NCBI GenBank assembly: GCA_928212115.1
Contig: CAKMRJ010002223.1
Location: 304,589,167-304,653,166 of the forward strand
Length of the DNA: 64,000 nucleotides
Direction of reading: 5' to 3'
Origin: Lactuca virosa
Taxonomy: Eukaryota; Streptophyta; Magnoliopsida; Asterales; Asteraceae
Shown: piece after piece, positions 1-10,773 of the stretch
Layout: each line of letters begins with the position of its first letter
Position numbering within the stretch: position 1 is the first letter of the stretch
Position numbers and translations under genes: made by a program
Notes under the pieces: model-generated
What the model saw: only the letters and a program-made list of their open reading frames with translations
Told to the model about the DNA's origin: nothing
The model's database searches: none

Positions 1-769
1 AAGATGCGGTGATGCTTCGACTTTTGTCGGTCACATTGAAGGGTGAAGCTAAGGAATTGTTAAAATCACTTCCCGCTGGAGACATCATGACTTGGGCTGA
101 CTTTAAGACTGAGTTCATCAACCAGTTTACCCCTTTTTCGAAAGTGGCGAAGCTAAAAAGAAACATATTAAATAACAACTAGAAGGGGAGTCGCTATATG
201 GAGCTTGGGAACGTTACAAGAGATTGTTACGACATTGCCATCAACATGACTTCAATGTGCAACAAGAAATCTCGATATTTTATGATGGAGTCAATGTGTG
301 CACTCGCCAACTTCTAGACTCTCAAGGGCCCATGACAAAGAAGGATCTGACAACAAATAAAGCCTTGATTGAAGAATTCGCTAAGCATTCAAGAGAGTAT
401 CACAACCCAAAGGAGGATTTCACTAGAGGAAAATCAAGTAAAAGATGAAGGTCAAGATGCTATCAGTGCAACAATTGCAAAGCTCGACACGATGGAAAAA
501 AGGATCACAAAAATGGGTGGATCAATTCAAGATAGATGTGAAGCTTGTAGAACCCCATTCTACAAGGGATTGTGAATTGGAGTACAAGAGAGATCGAGAT
601 AAAAAATAAATTCAACAACTAAAGCATGATCTCTACAAAATAGAACAAGTCCAATCCGACAAAATAAATGCTCTCGAGTCAATGTTATTTAGATTTATGG
701 AAGCTAGCGAAAGAAGACATGATGCCATTGATGCAACACTTAGAGATCAACAAGCATCTATCATGAGCA
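1..769 (+). pseudogene. gag: Athila-like gypsy retrotransposon gag fragment
   Basis: This is a broken capsid (gag) gene of a Ty3/gypsy element, probably Athila/Tat-like. The first frame (from base 3) carries the typical string SLPAGDIMTWADFKTEFINQ and stops at about 180. A second frame continues with AWERYKRLLRHC and later RQLLDSQGPM and ALIEEFA, which are the usual downstream gag blocks. A third frame holds the zinc-knuckle-proximal part (IVNW-type context, STRDCELEY) and ends near 775. At least one stop and two frameshifts make it non-functional. The left end lies outside the window and the right end is cut by the LTR of element B at 770. It is the oldest layer visible here. Assignment rests on recognised motifs; the exact clade is inferred. 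Confidence 0.75.
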
Positions 770-2029
770 TGTAACAGCCCAAAAATCCAGATAAAATTTT
801 TCATTTTTAATCAAGTTTTACATCCATAAGTTTGATACCAAAAATCCAATACATAATCATCATCATACAAAATCATCAGAGTGTCAATATCAGTGAATGC
901 GAAAAATAGTGGAGAGTGAATGTTGGGCCATCAAGTCGGGCCCTTCCCTTTGGAACTGAACACACCTGATGTAATGCCCCGTTTATTAAATAAATAAATA
1001 GACAAATTCATGAATAATAGTAGCCCTAAAATCAATAATAATATAGCAAGGTGTTGGTCTCGAGGGTTAATTGTTACAATTTTAGAAGTTGGGGGTTAAA
1101 AGTGTAAGTTCTGGATTTAATTTTGAAAAGGATTTCAGAAGTCAGGGCGCGTTTGGTAATTAATGGACTTAAATTGAAAAGACTTGAAGGCTTAGGGGGC
1201 TGATTGGTAATTTTGGGACCTATTATGAAAGGACTTTGGAGACAGTGGCTAAAGGGGTAAAATCCGGATTTAAATTGAAAAAGATTTTGGGAGGAGGGAC
1301 TAATATTGGCATAATGGACAAATGTTTGGATGGGACACGGGTTTAGACCCGGTGCTCATTCTTTCCCGTTTCATGGAGAGAAGTCGAGTAACCCTAACCC
1401 TAATGGCAACTTTCAGCAGCCGTCACCCTCCTGATAGCCTCACAGCCGCCACCTCCTTCTCGTTCGTTTTTTCGATCAGATGAGGCCGCCAAGCGGCTAC
1501 CTCGCCATTGGAACGCCGCCACATCACCGCTGCCGGCCGAAGACGTCATGGGCATCCGAAGAACCGCCTAGGACCAGGGAAAAACCCACTATGATGTCGT
1601 TGTGCAAGTCCTGAGCCATCGGGAATGCACAGTAAGTCACCCTCAACCTATCCTTCCTCTTTCTCTCTCGTTCTTTGTGGGTGTGACGTCGGAATCGTCA
1701 CTGCCGCCGTCGGTGGCCATGAGGGGCCGTTGTTGCGTTTTTCCGGCGACGTCTGCCGCCTAAGAGGCGGCTGAATGAGTGTATGTTAGAGTGTAGCGGT
1801 TGTTTTCGATATTTGTGGTGTGGGATGTGTATATTTTTGGCCGAAAACCCACTGCCACCACCAGCCGCCGTGTTGGGTGGCGGTGTGCTTAGTTTAAGTT
1901 TAGATTTCGTTTGGGACGCTTGGACAAATTGGACTAGAACCATAACCACCGTCGTGAGGTGGTGGCCGCCGCCGTGAGCCGTCGTGTGCCACCGTTGAGC
2001 ACCACTACCCGAGGTGGTGGTAGGTGGTG

Positions 2030-2700
2030 CCCGACTTAGGAAAACCCTATTTGTCCTAATGGAACCCTAATAGGCCTAAGGACTTAGCTTTTGGGCTTAA
2101 TTGGGTTGTTAGCGGTTGGAAACCCTAATTAGGGTTTAGAAAACCCTAATTTTGGAATTTTTGGTTTGGACTTTATGGGACCCGCATATTGGGCCATTGG
2201 AATGGAATTGTGAATTACACCCGATCACACCATATGATTTATCTAGTAGAGTAATGGACTTAATGGATTAAGTCCTTAATGGGTTAAATAAGAAACACTT
2301 AACCTTAATCATCATTTTATGTGAAAACCCTAATTTCACTTGGGCTTTGAGTTGGGCCTTCCTATTGGGCTTTGGTGATTGGGCTAATAATGGGCCATCG
2401 AAGAATAAGCAAATGGACTAGAATAATTTAATGGGCTTTAGGGTAAGGCCCATGTGAGGGGTTTGGGCCCAATTTGGAAAATTGGGTCATAGATGGGCCA
2501 TAATTAGGCCTTTATGATTATGAGATATTGGGCCATTAGAAATGCCAAATGTTTGGACTGGACTAAATGGTTGGGACTTAGGTTAAGACCATGTAAAGGT
2601 TTGGGCCCAATTTGGAAAATTGGGCCATATGTTGGTCTTTGATTTATAAGTTTGACTTTTGGGCCTTTGGATTGGGCCTTGAGTTTGAATCAAGCTAAGA
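2030..2700 (+). promoter_or_regulatory. Telo-box and TGGGCC (site II-like) cluster in LTR P
   Basis: At least four AAACCCTAA/AACCCTAAT motifs occur (about 2040, 2063, 2119-2150 on both strands, 2323), followed to 2690 by a dense series of TTGGGCC, TGGGCTT and ATGGGCC. In plants, telo boxes together with TGGGCY (site II) elements mark promoters active in dividing cells and are bound by TCP-type factors. The motifs are seen directly; promoter function is inferred from their position upstream of box 1. Confidence 0.5.
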
Positions 2701-2873
2701 TAGGGGTAAAGTAGTCTTTTACCCCAAGCGTGGACCTATGGATATGTATTGGAACCCAATTATTAATTGGGTATTGCTTTGATATTGACAGTTCGGGAAG
2801 CTGTCATCCAGTAGTCTTGGTTTTCGTCTGCGGGACTTCAGCAGTGTGAGGAGAGTCCTCTTCTAGTAGGAAC

Positions 2874-2899
2874 GGGTCTAAGGCACCAAGGCTGGCCCG
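2874..2899 (+). promoter_or_regulatory. Conserved LTR box 1 in LTR P
   Basis: The sequence GGGTCTAAGGCACCAAGG followed by CTGGCCC recurs in B, H, F, G and both LTRs of C, always in the same orientation relative to the LTR. A hairpin-like GAGGTGAGT...CTCACTATA usually precedes it (here GTGAGGAGAGTCCTC). Its function is unknown; it may be a promoter or RNA element. Confidence 0.6.
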
Positions 2900-2929
2900 T
2901 TTAGTTAGTAGTAGTTCCGGACTACAGTC

Positions 2930-3530
2930 TGATGTCGGGCGGGGCCCGATGCAGGTTTATGTGCTTTTCTGGATTTCAATCTGATGCAGGGGTAAGCCCG
3001 AGGAATGTTTGTATGCTTGATTTCTTCGTGATTCTTGCATGTGTCTGTTGTATGTTTTCAGACTTCGGTCCGATGTCGGGTGGGGCCCGAGTATTGTTTA
3101 TATGTTTATGTTTATATGCATATGTTGATATGCTCATGTATACCGAGCTTTGCTCGATGCCGGGTAGGGCCGATGCCGGACTTCAATTCGATGTCGGGCG
3201 GGGCCCGATGTAGTGGGCTAGGCCCAAGTTATGTTTATGTTACGTATATGTTATATGCTTTATGATAAGTTATATGTATACCGGACTTTGGTCCGATGCC
3301 GGGAGGGGCCCGATGCCCGATGCGGCTGAATGTCGGGCGGGGCCCGATGTCGGGTGGGGCCGATGCCGGGCAAGCCGATGTCGGGTGGGGCTTGATGTAG
3401 CGGGCGAGGCCCAATTTGATGTTTATATGTGCGATTATATTTATGTAATTTTTGATTGATCATGTGTATACCGAGCATTGCTCGATGGCGGGCGGGGCCC
3501 GATGTAGCAGGGTGGGGCCCACGATGTGTT
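2930..3530 (+). repeat. GC-rich degenerate minisatellite in LTR P
   Basis: Irregular tandem copies of a GC-rich unit with core CGATGTCGGGCGGGGCCCGA occur roughly ten times, interspersed with ATATGTTTATGT-like AT-rich spacers and TATACCGAGC. The core contains the palindrome GGGCCC. The array lies between box 1 and box 2. It creates short spurious ORFs on both strands that should not be called genes. Confidence 0.75.
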
Positions 3531-3561
3531 TTTGTGACATGTGTATGGTATGTGGTAGATT

Positions 3562-3613
3562 GGGGAGACTCACTAAGCTTCATGTTTATAGTTTTCAGTT
3601 TTGGTTTCAGGTA
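3562..3613 (+). promoter_or_regulatory. Conserved LTR box 2 in LTR P
   Basis: GGGGAGACTCACTAAGCTT is followed after a short spacer by GTTTCAGGTACC. The same pair of strings is found in the sense strand of LTRs B, H, F, G and C. TTTCAG|GT resembles a 3' splice acceptor, and the region may lie near the R/U5 part of the LTR. Conservation is seen; function is inferred. Confidence 0.55.
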
Positions 3614-3884
3614 CCTTGGTTTTCAAAAGAGGAGGTCGGGATGATTGCAGTGCACACACCATTTGTTTAGCCTGGGATGTTATACTCTGATATATTTTGA
3701 CTTATGTTATGATATTTTGAGATACATGGTTTATGACTTTTATATGATGGATGATATTTATGATTCTTATTAATGAAATTAAATGAAATTTCTAGACTGT
3801 ATTTTTGGGATGTTTCACCTGAAATCACAATACAAACTGTAAGCCAATGCTTAATGAGTTTTCCCAAAATAACACATACCAATC

Positions 3885-4015
3885 ATACAAATGGGCCCAG
3901 CCCTGGGGTATATTTCAACCCAAGCATATCATAGTGGGCACCGCCCTGAGGTATATTTCAACCCGTTATGTCATACTGGGCTTCACCATGGGGTCTATTT
4001 CAACCCAATCACAAC
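3885..4015 (-). repeat. Short tandem repeat in LTR B
   Basis: Three degenerate copies of a roughly 38-bp unit containing GTATATTTCAACCC preceded by TGGGC and CCTGGGG/CCTGAGG. It sits between box 2 (3818-3870) and box 1 (4056-4080), the same place as larger arrays in related LTRs. Confidence 0.65.
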
Positions 4016-5321
4016 GTGTAACATACAACAACTAGCATAATACATAATGGATATTGGGCCGACCTTGGTGCCTTAGACCCGTGGTTATAGTGAGAAGACT
4101 CACCTCAGACTGCTGATAAAAATATTGTCTGGCTACTGGTCTGGAAATCTCACACTGAAGATACACAAGTTATCCTAATTAGAATTAAATCACAAACTCA
4201 AGACATAGGCCCAAAACCCTAAGTCCAAACTCCTTGAATAAGGCCCAAAAGTCTTTCCTTCATTAATGGGCCTAACATCCAAGGTTCAAAACAATAATGG
4301 GCCACAAGGACAAAAAGGCCCAACCATGCCACCTATGGTCCAATAACAAGCTCAAAGGCACAATACTCTAATAGATCCAGGCCCAAGGTTAATTAGGGCC
4401 CAAATTGCTCAATAGTCCATCGGAAGCCCAAAACCCACTGGAACGTACGCCCAACATACATCTTTAGTACGCTTAGTGTACAAAGTTCTTGGGCGGTACG
4501 CGCAGCGTACAAACCAGTACACCAAGCGTATAAGCTAGTTTGCACAAAAAGCCATTAAGTGCTTAATACATGAAGACTCTTCGTCCAATTCCAGATCTTG
4601 GTCATTTTAAAGGTCCTAGGGCATAAAGTTGGCAACTTTATGCCTTTGCATGCCATATGGGAACCCAACACCTCATTTTTATCCATTAAGACTCCCTTTA
4701 AGATCTTAAACTCATGCATGGAGCGATAATAACAATCAAGTTAGCATTTTTATGCTTTAAACATGCCAAAGAACCTCAGATCTAACATTCCTAACCTCTG
4801 GAGTTGCTCAAACTCACAAGAGAGGATTCATGGAACAAAAGTGGAGTTGTTACTAAACCCTAACTCAAACTAGCAAAAGGATTGGCAAGATATGAACTTT
4901 TTACATCCAAAAGCTCTCCATGATGATCTAGATGCAGGATCTACAAGCTCTCCCACATCCAAGACTTGCTCAACACTTCCTTCTCCTTGTTAACACACCA
5001 ACAAGAGGTTACTTTAGGCATCTTAAAGCACAAGAATCACTCTCAATGATAACTATGGTTTTAGGAACGTTTAAAAGCAATGGAAGCTGGTAAGGAAGAG
5101 GGTTCAAGGTCATAAATGAGCTTAAATAGGGCTCAAGTCCGAGAATTAGGGTTTTAGCCTTTGGCCTCGTACGCCCTACGTACGAGCCTCAGCTACCCGA
5201 TGCATCCACTTGTGTATGCTAAGCATACATACATGTACACCCAACATACGGAGGGTCCTGCTTTGTAACTTTAAAATTCATCAAGGGATTAAAATGAAAT
5301 ACTTGGAATTTGGATGTTACA

Positions 5322-5338
5322 GCTCTTCCCCACTTGAA
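5322..5338 (-). other. Polypurine tract of element B
   Basis: On the minus strand, AAGTGGGGAAGAGC lies directly upstream of the 3' LTR. This is the expected place and composition for the plus-strand primer of reverse transcription. Element C has the equivalent CAAGTGGGGGAGAAT at 53653. Confidence 0.7.
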
Positions 5339-5758
5339 TTAGACTTCGTCCTCGAAGTCTGTCGACACAAATAAATCTGGGTAATGCTCTCTCATCTCGT
5401 CCTCCAGCTCCCAGGTCCATTCGGAGCCCCTCCGATGTTTCCATTTCACATTCACTAGCTTCACCACTTTGTTACGAAGAGATTTAGTTTTTCTATCCAG
5501 GACTGCAATGGTCTTCTCACCATATTTCAGGCTCTCATCCACCTGAATATCATCCAATGAAATAACTGCAGCCTCATCTGATACATACTTCCGCAACTGA
5601 GACACAGGGAAGGTGTTATGGACCTGACTGAGCTGATCAGGGAGATCCAACCAATAAGAAACCTTGCCAACTCGATCAGAAATCATGAATGGACCAATTA
5701 ATCGGGGACCCAGCTTGCCCTTCTTCCGAAAGCGGATGACACCTTTCCAAGGTGACAC
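5339..5758 (-). pseudogene. Integrase C-terminus and chromodomain of element B
   Basis: The open frame encodes the GPY/F-type C-terminal integrase module (SPWKGVIRFRKKGKLGPR, then HNTFPVSQLRKY) followed by a chromodomain (KWKHRRGSEWTWELEDEM, then REHYPDLF). Chromodomains guide insertion of chromoviral elements to particular chromatin. The frame runs to the LTR junction at 5758 without an ATG, because the gene was cut there: the codon before SPWKG is a Val whose bases belong to the TSD GTGTC (GACAC on the plus strand). The matching upstream integrase follows the A LTRs, at both 16955 and 50096. This piece looks intact, but the gene as a whole is destroyed. Confidence 0.85.
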
Positions 5759-6356
5759 TGTGGCATCCCCAAATTCATAGTTATTTTAAAAATTTTATTT
5801 ATGCTTATTTGAAAATCAGAGTATCAATTTTAAAGAATAATATTGCGGAATTTGTTCCAAGAAAAACATGATAAATATATTATCAAAGTATTTCCGAAGA
5901 AATGTATTTTGTTTATGTTAAAACTTTGGGATTTCATCGTCAATACAGAAACATAAGAATAAACAGACCTCACATTCATTTACACTATATATTTACATCT
6001 CCTTTAGTCTCTCAGTGTAATGTGGCTTCGTATCGATACCTGTGATACAAATAAAACTGGTGGGGCAGGTTGGGAAACCTGGTGAGTACATAGGGTTTTC
6101 AAGCTACAATAATAAATTTTATTATGTTTCCTCACATCATCAAACAATTAACCCAATTACCCATCATCATTATCTTCTTTATTTCTTAACGATCTACCCT
6201 AAGAATCATATATCATTAACTCATTTATTCCTAAGGATTGTCCTAAGGAATAGGTACGAAGGCCATCGCTGCCAATGGCACAACTGCTAATGTTATCTAT
6301 TAGGCACAACTGCCAATATTATCATTTAGGCGCAGCTGCTATGATTATGATGTTCT

Positions 6357-7107
6357 TGTTGGGTTTTGAGCATTCTAACACTCCTATGGTGTACATGCAA
6401 CCCTATAAACCTTGGATCTATGTTTTCTCTATTATACATGCAAATATTAACTATTCCAAGGTTTCATCCTAACTAGCATATTATGAAGCACCTATACTAC
6501 AAAGTTCTAGTTAGATGACATACCTTTTGATGTAGCTTGATGTCTTCAAGCTTTAAGAGCTTAGCCCCAATAGTGTGGAAGCCTCAAATGGAATCACAAA
6601 TCACCAAAACACCTTGGAAGAACTTGAGAGAATATGTATGCACACTAAAATCGGCCTACTCTTATTTTCACACACTTGTGCCAATTTTGTGAGCCAAGGA
6701 CCCCTTTATATATTATGGAGGATTAGGGTTACATCCATGTAAACCCTAATACCCATGACCTTTCATTTACATAGGATCCATGGGTTAAAAGCTCCATGGA
6801 CCATCCATGAAAGCTTAGCCCAACCTAAATGAACTTGGCCCATTCCATATATATAAGAGTCCATATTTAATTAGTTCTTTTGATCACTTAATTAATTCTA
6901 AATTAATTCTTGATCAATACTAATTAAATAATATGATTCCATATTAATATATTAGAACTTATAATATATTAATATAAATCATAAATATACTATTCTCAAA
7001 AGACTATCCATATAAATTGTGCCGGTGAAGTGCAACCCAAATGGACCATGCCGGGTCGGGTCAAGTACATACCAAATATAGTTATGGACTTAGACATTAA
7101 TCCAACA
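6357..7107 (-). repeat. 3' LTR of D-left
   Basis: A 751-bp LTR bounded by TGTTGGGTTTTGAGC and ATTAATCCAACA. It is nearly identical to 13178-13929. It contains ATGGATGTAACCCTAATCC and CTTATATATATGG in sense orientation, a plausible promoter and leader region. A purine-rich tract (AAGTGGGAGAC in sense) follows immediately at 7108-7120. Confidence 0.9.
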
Positions 7108-7120
7108 GTCTCCCACTTGG

Positions 7121-8040
7121 ATAAGTCTAAAACTATTATTGAGTATGACTTCAAAACCTAACTGGCAATCGTAGCTCTTAAAGCCGCTGTCGAACTCTGA
7201 CCTTGTCAATGACTTGTCCATTAGATAAGGGATCATATATTCCTCCATTCTAGATATCATATGGACTGAGACATGAATTATAATCATTCTCTCTGTCCAT
7301 TTGTTGTTTCCCGATTTTCGATTTATGATGACTGACTGATTGAACAAATCAAATCAGTCCTGGCTTGGCCAAGCACTCACATGTGTCATCGCTAAATCAT
7401 CGAGGGGCCCACAGATATCGCTTTTATCCCGAAGGTAAAAGGAATGGATAAACTTCGACTCATATGGCTTGTTCTACTACTTGTTGAATCATACACAAAG
7501 GCACGTTTTATAACATCGAGTTACCAAATGCGTTTTCGTGCAATCAATGTATAACCAACTCATAGTAACAACTCATATCTCTAGGTTTGAAGAATATAAG
7601 ATATTATCGTCTCATGATCACTCGTGATAAAATCCATGAAGTGATTCAAATGAGCGCGGGTTGAATCCAATACTCAGAACTTATGAGCACTCATGAGTGT
7701 TGTAGCACCACTTTGTCCACCAACTTGGACCTCTACAAACCAACCCATGACAGTCTTGATTCATATCTACTTCCAACATATGACCGACTGTGGATGGTTT
7801 GAATAACTTAATCATTCAGGAAGAGCGACTTAGTTATTCTGGAAGTCAAAACATGCAAAGTGAAACACAAGAATAAATGAATCAAATATGGTATCAAACC
7901 CTATGAATATAAATAAACACTTTTATTTATCACCATACTGATTACTCATTATTCATTGTTTCGGTTTTATCAACTTTATACTTGAATTAAAAACACTAGT
8001 TGTCCCATGCTCCAAGCATGTACACTATGTTTTTCTTAAA
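7121..8040 (-). other. 3' noncoding part of D-left
   Basis: No coding match was recognised. The stretch is well conserved in D-right (31200-32067) and, more loosely, in the third element (63044-64000), so it is a family 3' untranslated region. It contains a hairpin with arms GAATAACT (7801-7808) and AGTTATTC (7832-7839). Confidence 0.6.
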
Positions 8041-8758
8041 CAATAGCTTTGCCATACACCAAGTATGCACTCTATGTTTGTCTATGATCCTTACTTTGTG
8101 AAATAAACCAATTGAACATAATTTCAATGATTCTAATTTCACACTCCCAAATCCTTATCGAAAAATGTGAGAATTTCAAATTCCTATCATTTATCGAAAT
8201 CTGTTTAGATTTTAAACTTATATGCACTGACCCTCCTGTAATGAATATGTACAAAGTCACAAAGACTTGTCAACAGTCATTATAAGGTATTCCAATGGAG
8301 ATCAACTCCATGGAAACTAAGTCTCATATTCAAAGTACATTGCTTTGGACATGCTTCTTGCATTAAGTTTTCTAATCTTACACAGATAACTTCCACCTAT
8401 GGAGACAACCATATTCTCATTTTGACTATCACTTCTGAATAAGAGATGCCTCTTTTCAGAATATGTCAATATGGTCCTTCCAAAATTAGCACTATACTTC
8501 CAACTGTCCCTGAGCAACCAATCTTTGGTAAACCTCAGATTGTCCTCGACAATTGCTTAATCATTTTAGACATATCCAATTCTAGACCTTTTCCCTTCTT
8601 AATGCCTCTGGGCATTTGGAAAAATTTAGAAATGACAATATTATAGCACATGCAATCGATCCTGTACCCAAAGCAAATGGTACACGATTCATGATGTCTC
8701 ACATAAAGACATGATTCTAGACCAGTCTTTTGCTACAATATTTTTATTTGCCATGTTT

Positions 8759-8807
8759 TCAAAATTTGACTATGAAGAGGGATGCCGTAATCATAATCGA
8801 ATTTTGA
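8759..8807 (-). repeat. Loop-conserved hairpin, site 4 (D-left)
   Basis: 16-bp arms (TCAAAATTTGACTATG and CATAATCGAATTTTGA, 14 of 16 paired) flank a 17-nt loop AAGAGGGATGCCGTAAT. The loop matches sites 2 and 3 although the stems are unrelated. Confidence 0.8.
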
Positions 8808-9221
8808 GAACGCAATATATAGAATTTCCTTAAGTTGAACCAATCCAACATGAAATTCATATATATATTCTTGACTAAAGATGATTAAGGTCTCAATCTA
8901 AGCCTTTAGAACTGAAATGAAGTATATAGCAAAACAACTTTTTCAATCCCTGCAGCCTCACGAATTGAAACTTTTGTTTTCTATAATTAACATTGCTAAC
9001 TTGCAACACTAACAATAATTATCATGCTCCCACTAACATGATGATTATTAGCATAACACTTATGCTCCCACTAGCTTTGACATGTACTCAGAAATCAGTT
9101 GAACTTCTAGAAATCAATACTTTATTGACTTTCTTACCAAAGTTCAGATTTCTGATACGAGATGCTTTGATAAAACTTTATCAAAATCATACACCTTTCC
9201 TTAGATAGCATGCATGTGTGT

Positions 9222-9282
9222 GTCTAAACAATTTCAGAACTATGAAAAGGGATGCCGTAATCATAGTCTCAATTGTTTAGAC
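9222..9282 (-). repeat. Loop-conserved hairpin, site 3 (D-left)
   Basis: Arms of 21-23 bases (outer part GTCTAAACAATT, inner part ACTATG) pair with a small bulge around the 17-nt loop AAAAGGGATGCCGTAAT. Confidence 0.8.
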
Positions 9283-10773
9283 CTTTTGCCATCTGCTTCA
9301 AATCTACTTGGTGGAAGTGTTTCCTCACCATCATTTTCATGAATCGGAGAGAAACCTTATGACCCTTAGATTTTTAGGTGTATGTGTTCTTATCCATGTG
9401 AATCGTCAAAACCATAGTCACAAGACAAGGATAATGACAAATCCAAACTCATATGGACTGAACTTATGCAATCTTAACTTCTTGCCACCTGGCAGTACAG
9501 GGCCTGCCATTGCTTCCAAGTTGTTATGCAACCAATTGAGAACTTTCAGAACTCCTATGCAAAGCCAACTTTAACTGGAATGGGCACAGAAATGTCAACA
9601 CGATAGGTTATAAACCTCAAGTCGTGTGCTAGTGAAGAACCTCAGGTTTTATTCTTGATTAGTTCTTGAAATTCTTTTAGGATCTTTAAGACTCCCACTA
9701 TCCTCTTGACATATAAGACTATCTTGCCAAATATTCAAGAGATAGTGCGGATTCTTTATCAAGACAAACACTTCACACAATTGGCCTTAGTTGGTCTTTG
9801 TTTTATCCAAAACATCACAACTTACCAATTTCAAATGTACAAGAGTAGGACACTTTTACTCTTACATTTGACAAGTGTTTTAAACCTTTCTTTAAGATAT
9901 GTCACTCAAGTTACAATCTTGGAGTATGACTCTAAGAATTGTTTTGGAACGAAGTATGACTCATCTTCCTGATCTAACCATTTCAACAATTCATGACTCC
10001 TCTTCTTAGTCATAAGAATGCACTAAGATGACCTTTAGAGGACTAATTGTGATATGATTTCTAAATCATTAAGATGATCACAAACATGATACTAAAGTAC
10101 TCTCCCATCTTTTCAGATTTGAGAAACTTTTATCTTTCTGCCTAATTTGATTCTTCCCATTCGTTCTGCCATACATTGAGACTTTTCCAATGTTTCAGAA
10201 TTATACTTAAACTTGTAAGTATAACCATATTTACTAAACTTTAGTAAATCAAATAGTCTTAACGAGCTTTGTGGTGGACATGACCAGTGCACAAGAATGT
10301 ACTCGATCCCTTTAGTCCTTCACTTGACTCACACATCCATGTGAACAAGTAATTAGTCTTGATTTTCCAATGCTTGAAAGTTCTCATTCATCATACTATT
10401 CAACTTGCATGATTCCAAGTTTCGGTCCAATTGAAACTTGGGTGATGAGGAACTTTCCTGATTTGGTAAATTTAGACACCACCACAAATGAAAGAATCAA
10501 ATCCATTTTCCAATATTGCTGTCAGTGGAATCATATAAGCAACAATTTTCCACAAATGCCATTGTAAGGATACTTCAAATAAATAAAATTAAACAATTTT
10601 CTTTTATTTTAAAACTTTGCGGAAAAACTTATCCTTACAATCCACATGGAAAATTGTTGTTATCTATTCCTTAGCAATATATCATAACTTCTTAAGCAAC
10701 TGCTCAAAATTCTGATGCGATCGAAATCCACCTTCGCGATCAGAATCACATATACTTCCTTTAAGATTTCTCT

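Larger units (their letters stand above)
970..3817 (+). mobile_element. Solo gypsy LTR P (2.85 kb) with perfect TSD
   Basis: The insert begins TGTAATGCCCC and ends GGGATGTTTCA, and the flanks repeat CCTGA exactly (965-969 and 3818-3822). No internal domain is present, so it is a solo LTR left by LTR-LTR recombination. Orientation is + because telo boxes, TGGGCC motifs, box 1, the repeat array and box 2 occur in that order, as in the sense direction of the other LTRs. It shares its layout and many short stretches with solo LTR F. Its insertion split the TTTCAGGT of LTR B's own box 2. It has no convincing coding capacity; the short ORFs at 1698-1977 come from GC-rich CCACC/GGTGG repeats. Confidence 0.88.
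770..5321 (-). mobile_element. 3' LTR of gypsy chromovirus B, interrupted by solo LTR P
   Basis: In plus orientation the LTR opens with TGTAACAGCCC at 770 and closes with GATGTTACA at 5321, next to a purine-rich tract and a chromodomain gene on the minus strand. It is therefore the 3' LTR of a minus-strand element. Without the nested solo LTR (970-3817 plus one TSD) it is about 1.7 kb. The five bases before it (GAGCA, 765-769) should be the TSD, but the partner lies beyond the window. It contains box 2 (3818-3870), a small repeat array (3885-4015), box 1 (4056-4080), many GGCCCAA motifs (4180-4440) and two clusters of GTACGC/GCGTAC palindromes (4442-4532 and 5168-5250). Confidence 0.85.
8041..10770 (-). 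pseudogene. Ruined copia pol region of D-left, rich in hairpins
   Basis: By position between gag and the 3' LTR this should be pol, but no reading frame longer than about 90 codons survives. Weak integrase-like and RNase H-like traces are clearer in D-right. Inverted repeats occur every 30-100 bp, for example a pair with arms of about 30 bp at 10540-10572 and 10630-10659 around a 57-nt loop, and loop-conserved hairpins at 8759-8807 and 9222-9282. The same pattern in D-right shows it predates both insertions. Confidence 0.5.

Noticed and set aside
1381..1990. A host gene first exon (ATGGCAACTTTC..., Pro/Arg-rich)
   Set aside because: Lies inside a TSD-bounded solo LTR, and related CCGCC/CCACC sequence occurs at the same place in LTR F.
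2932..3583. GC-rich region resembling a CpG island or exon
   Set aside because: Irregular CGATGTCGGGC repeats inside solo LTR P; the ORFs follow the repeats.
6356..6357. Treating the D LTRs as MITEs
   Set aside because: They have PBS and PPT at the inner borders, 5-bp TSDs and copia-type internal remnants.
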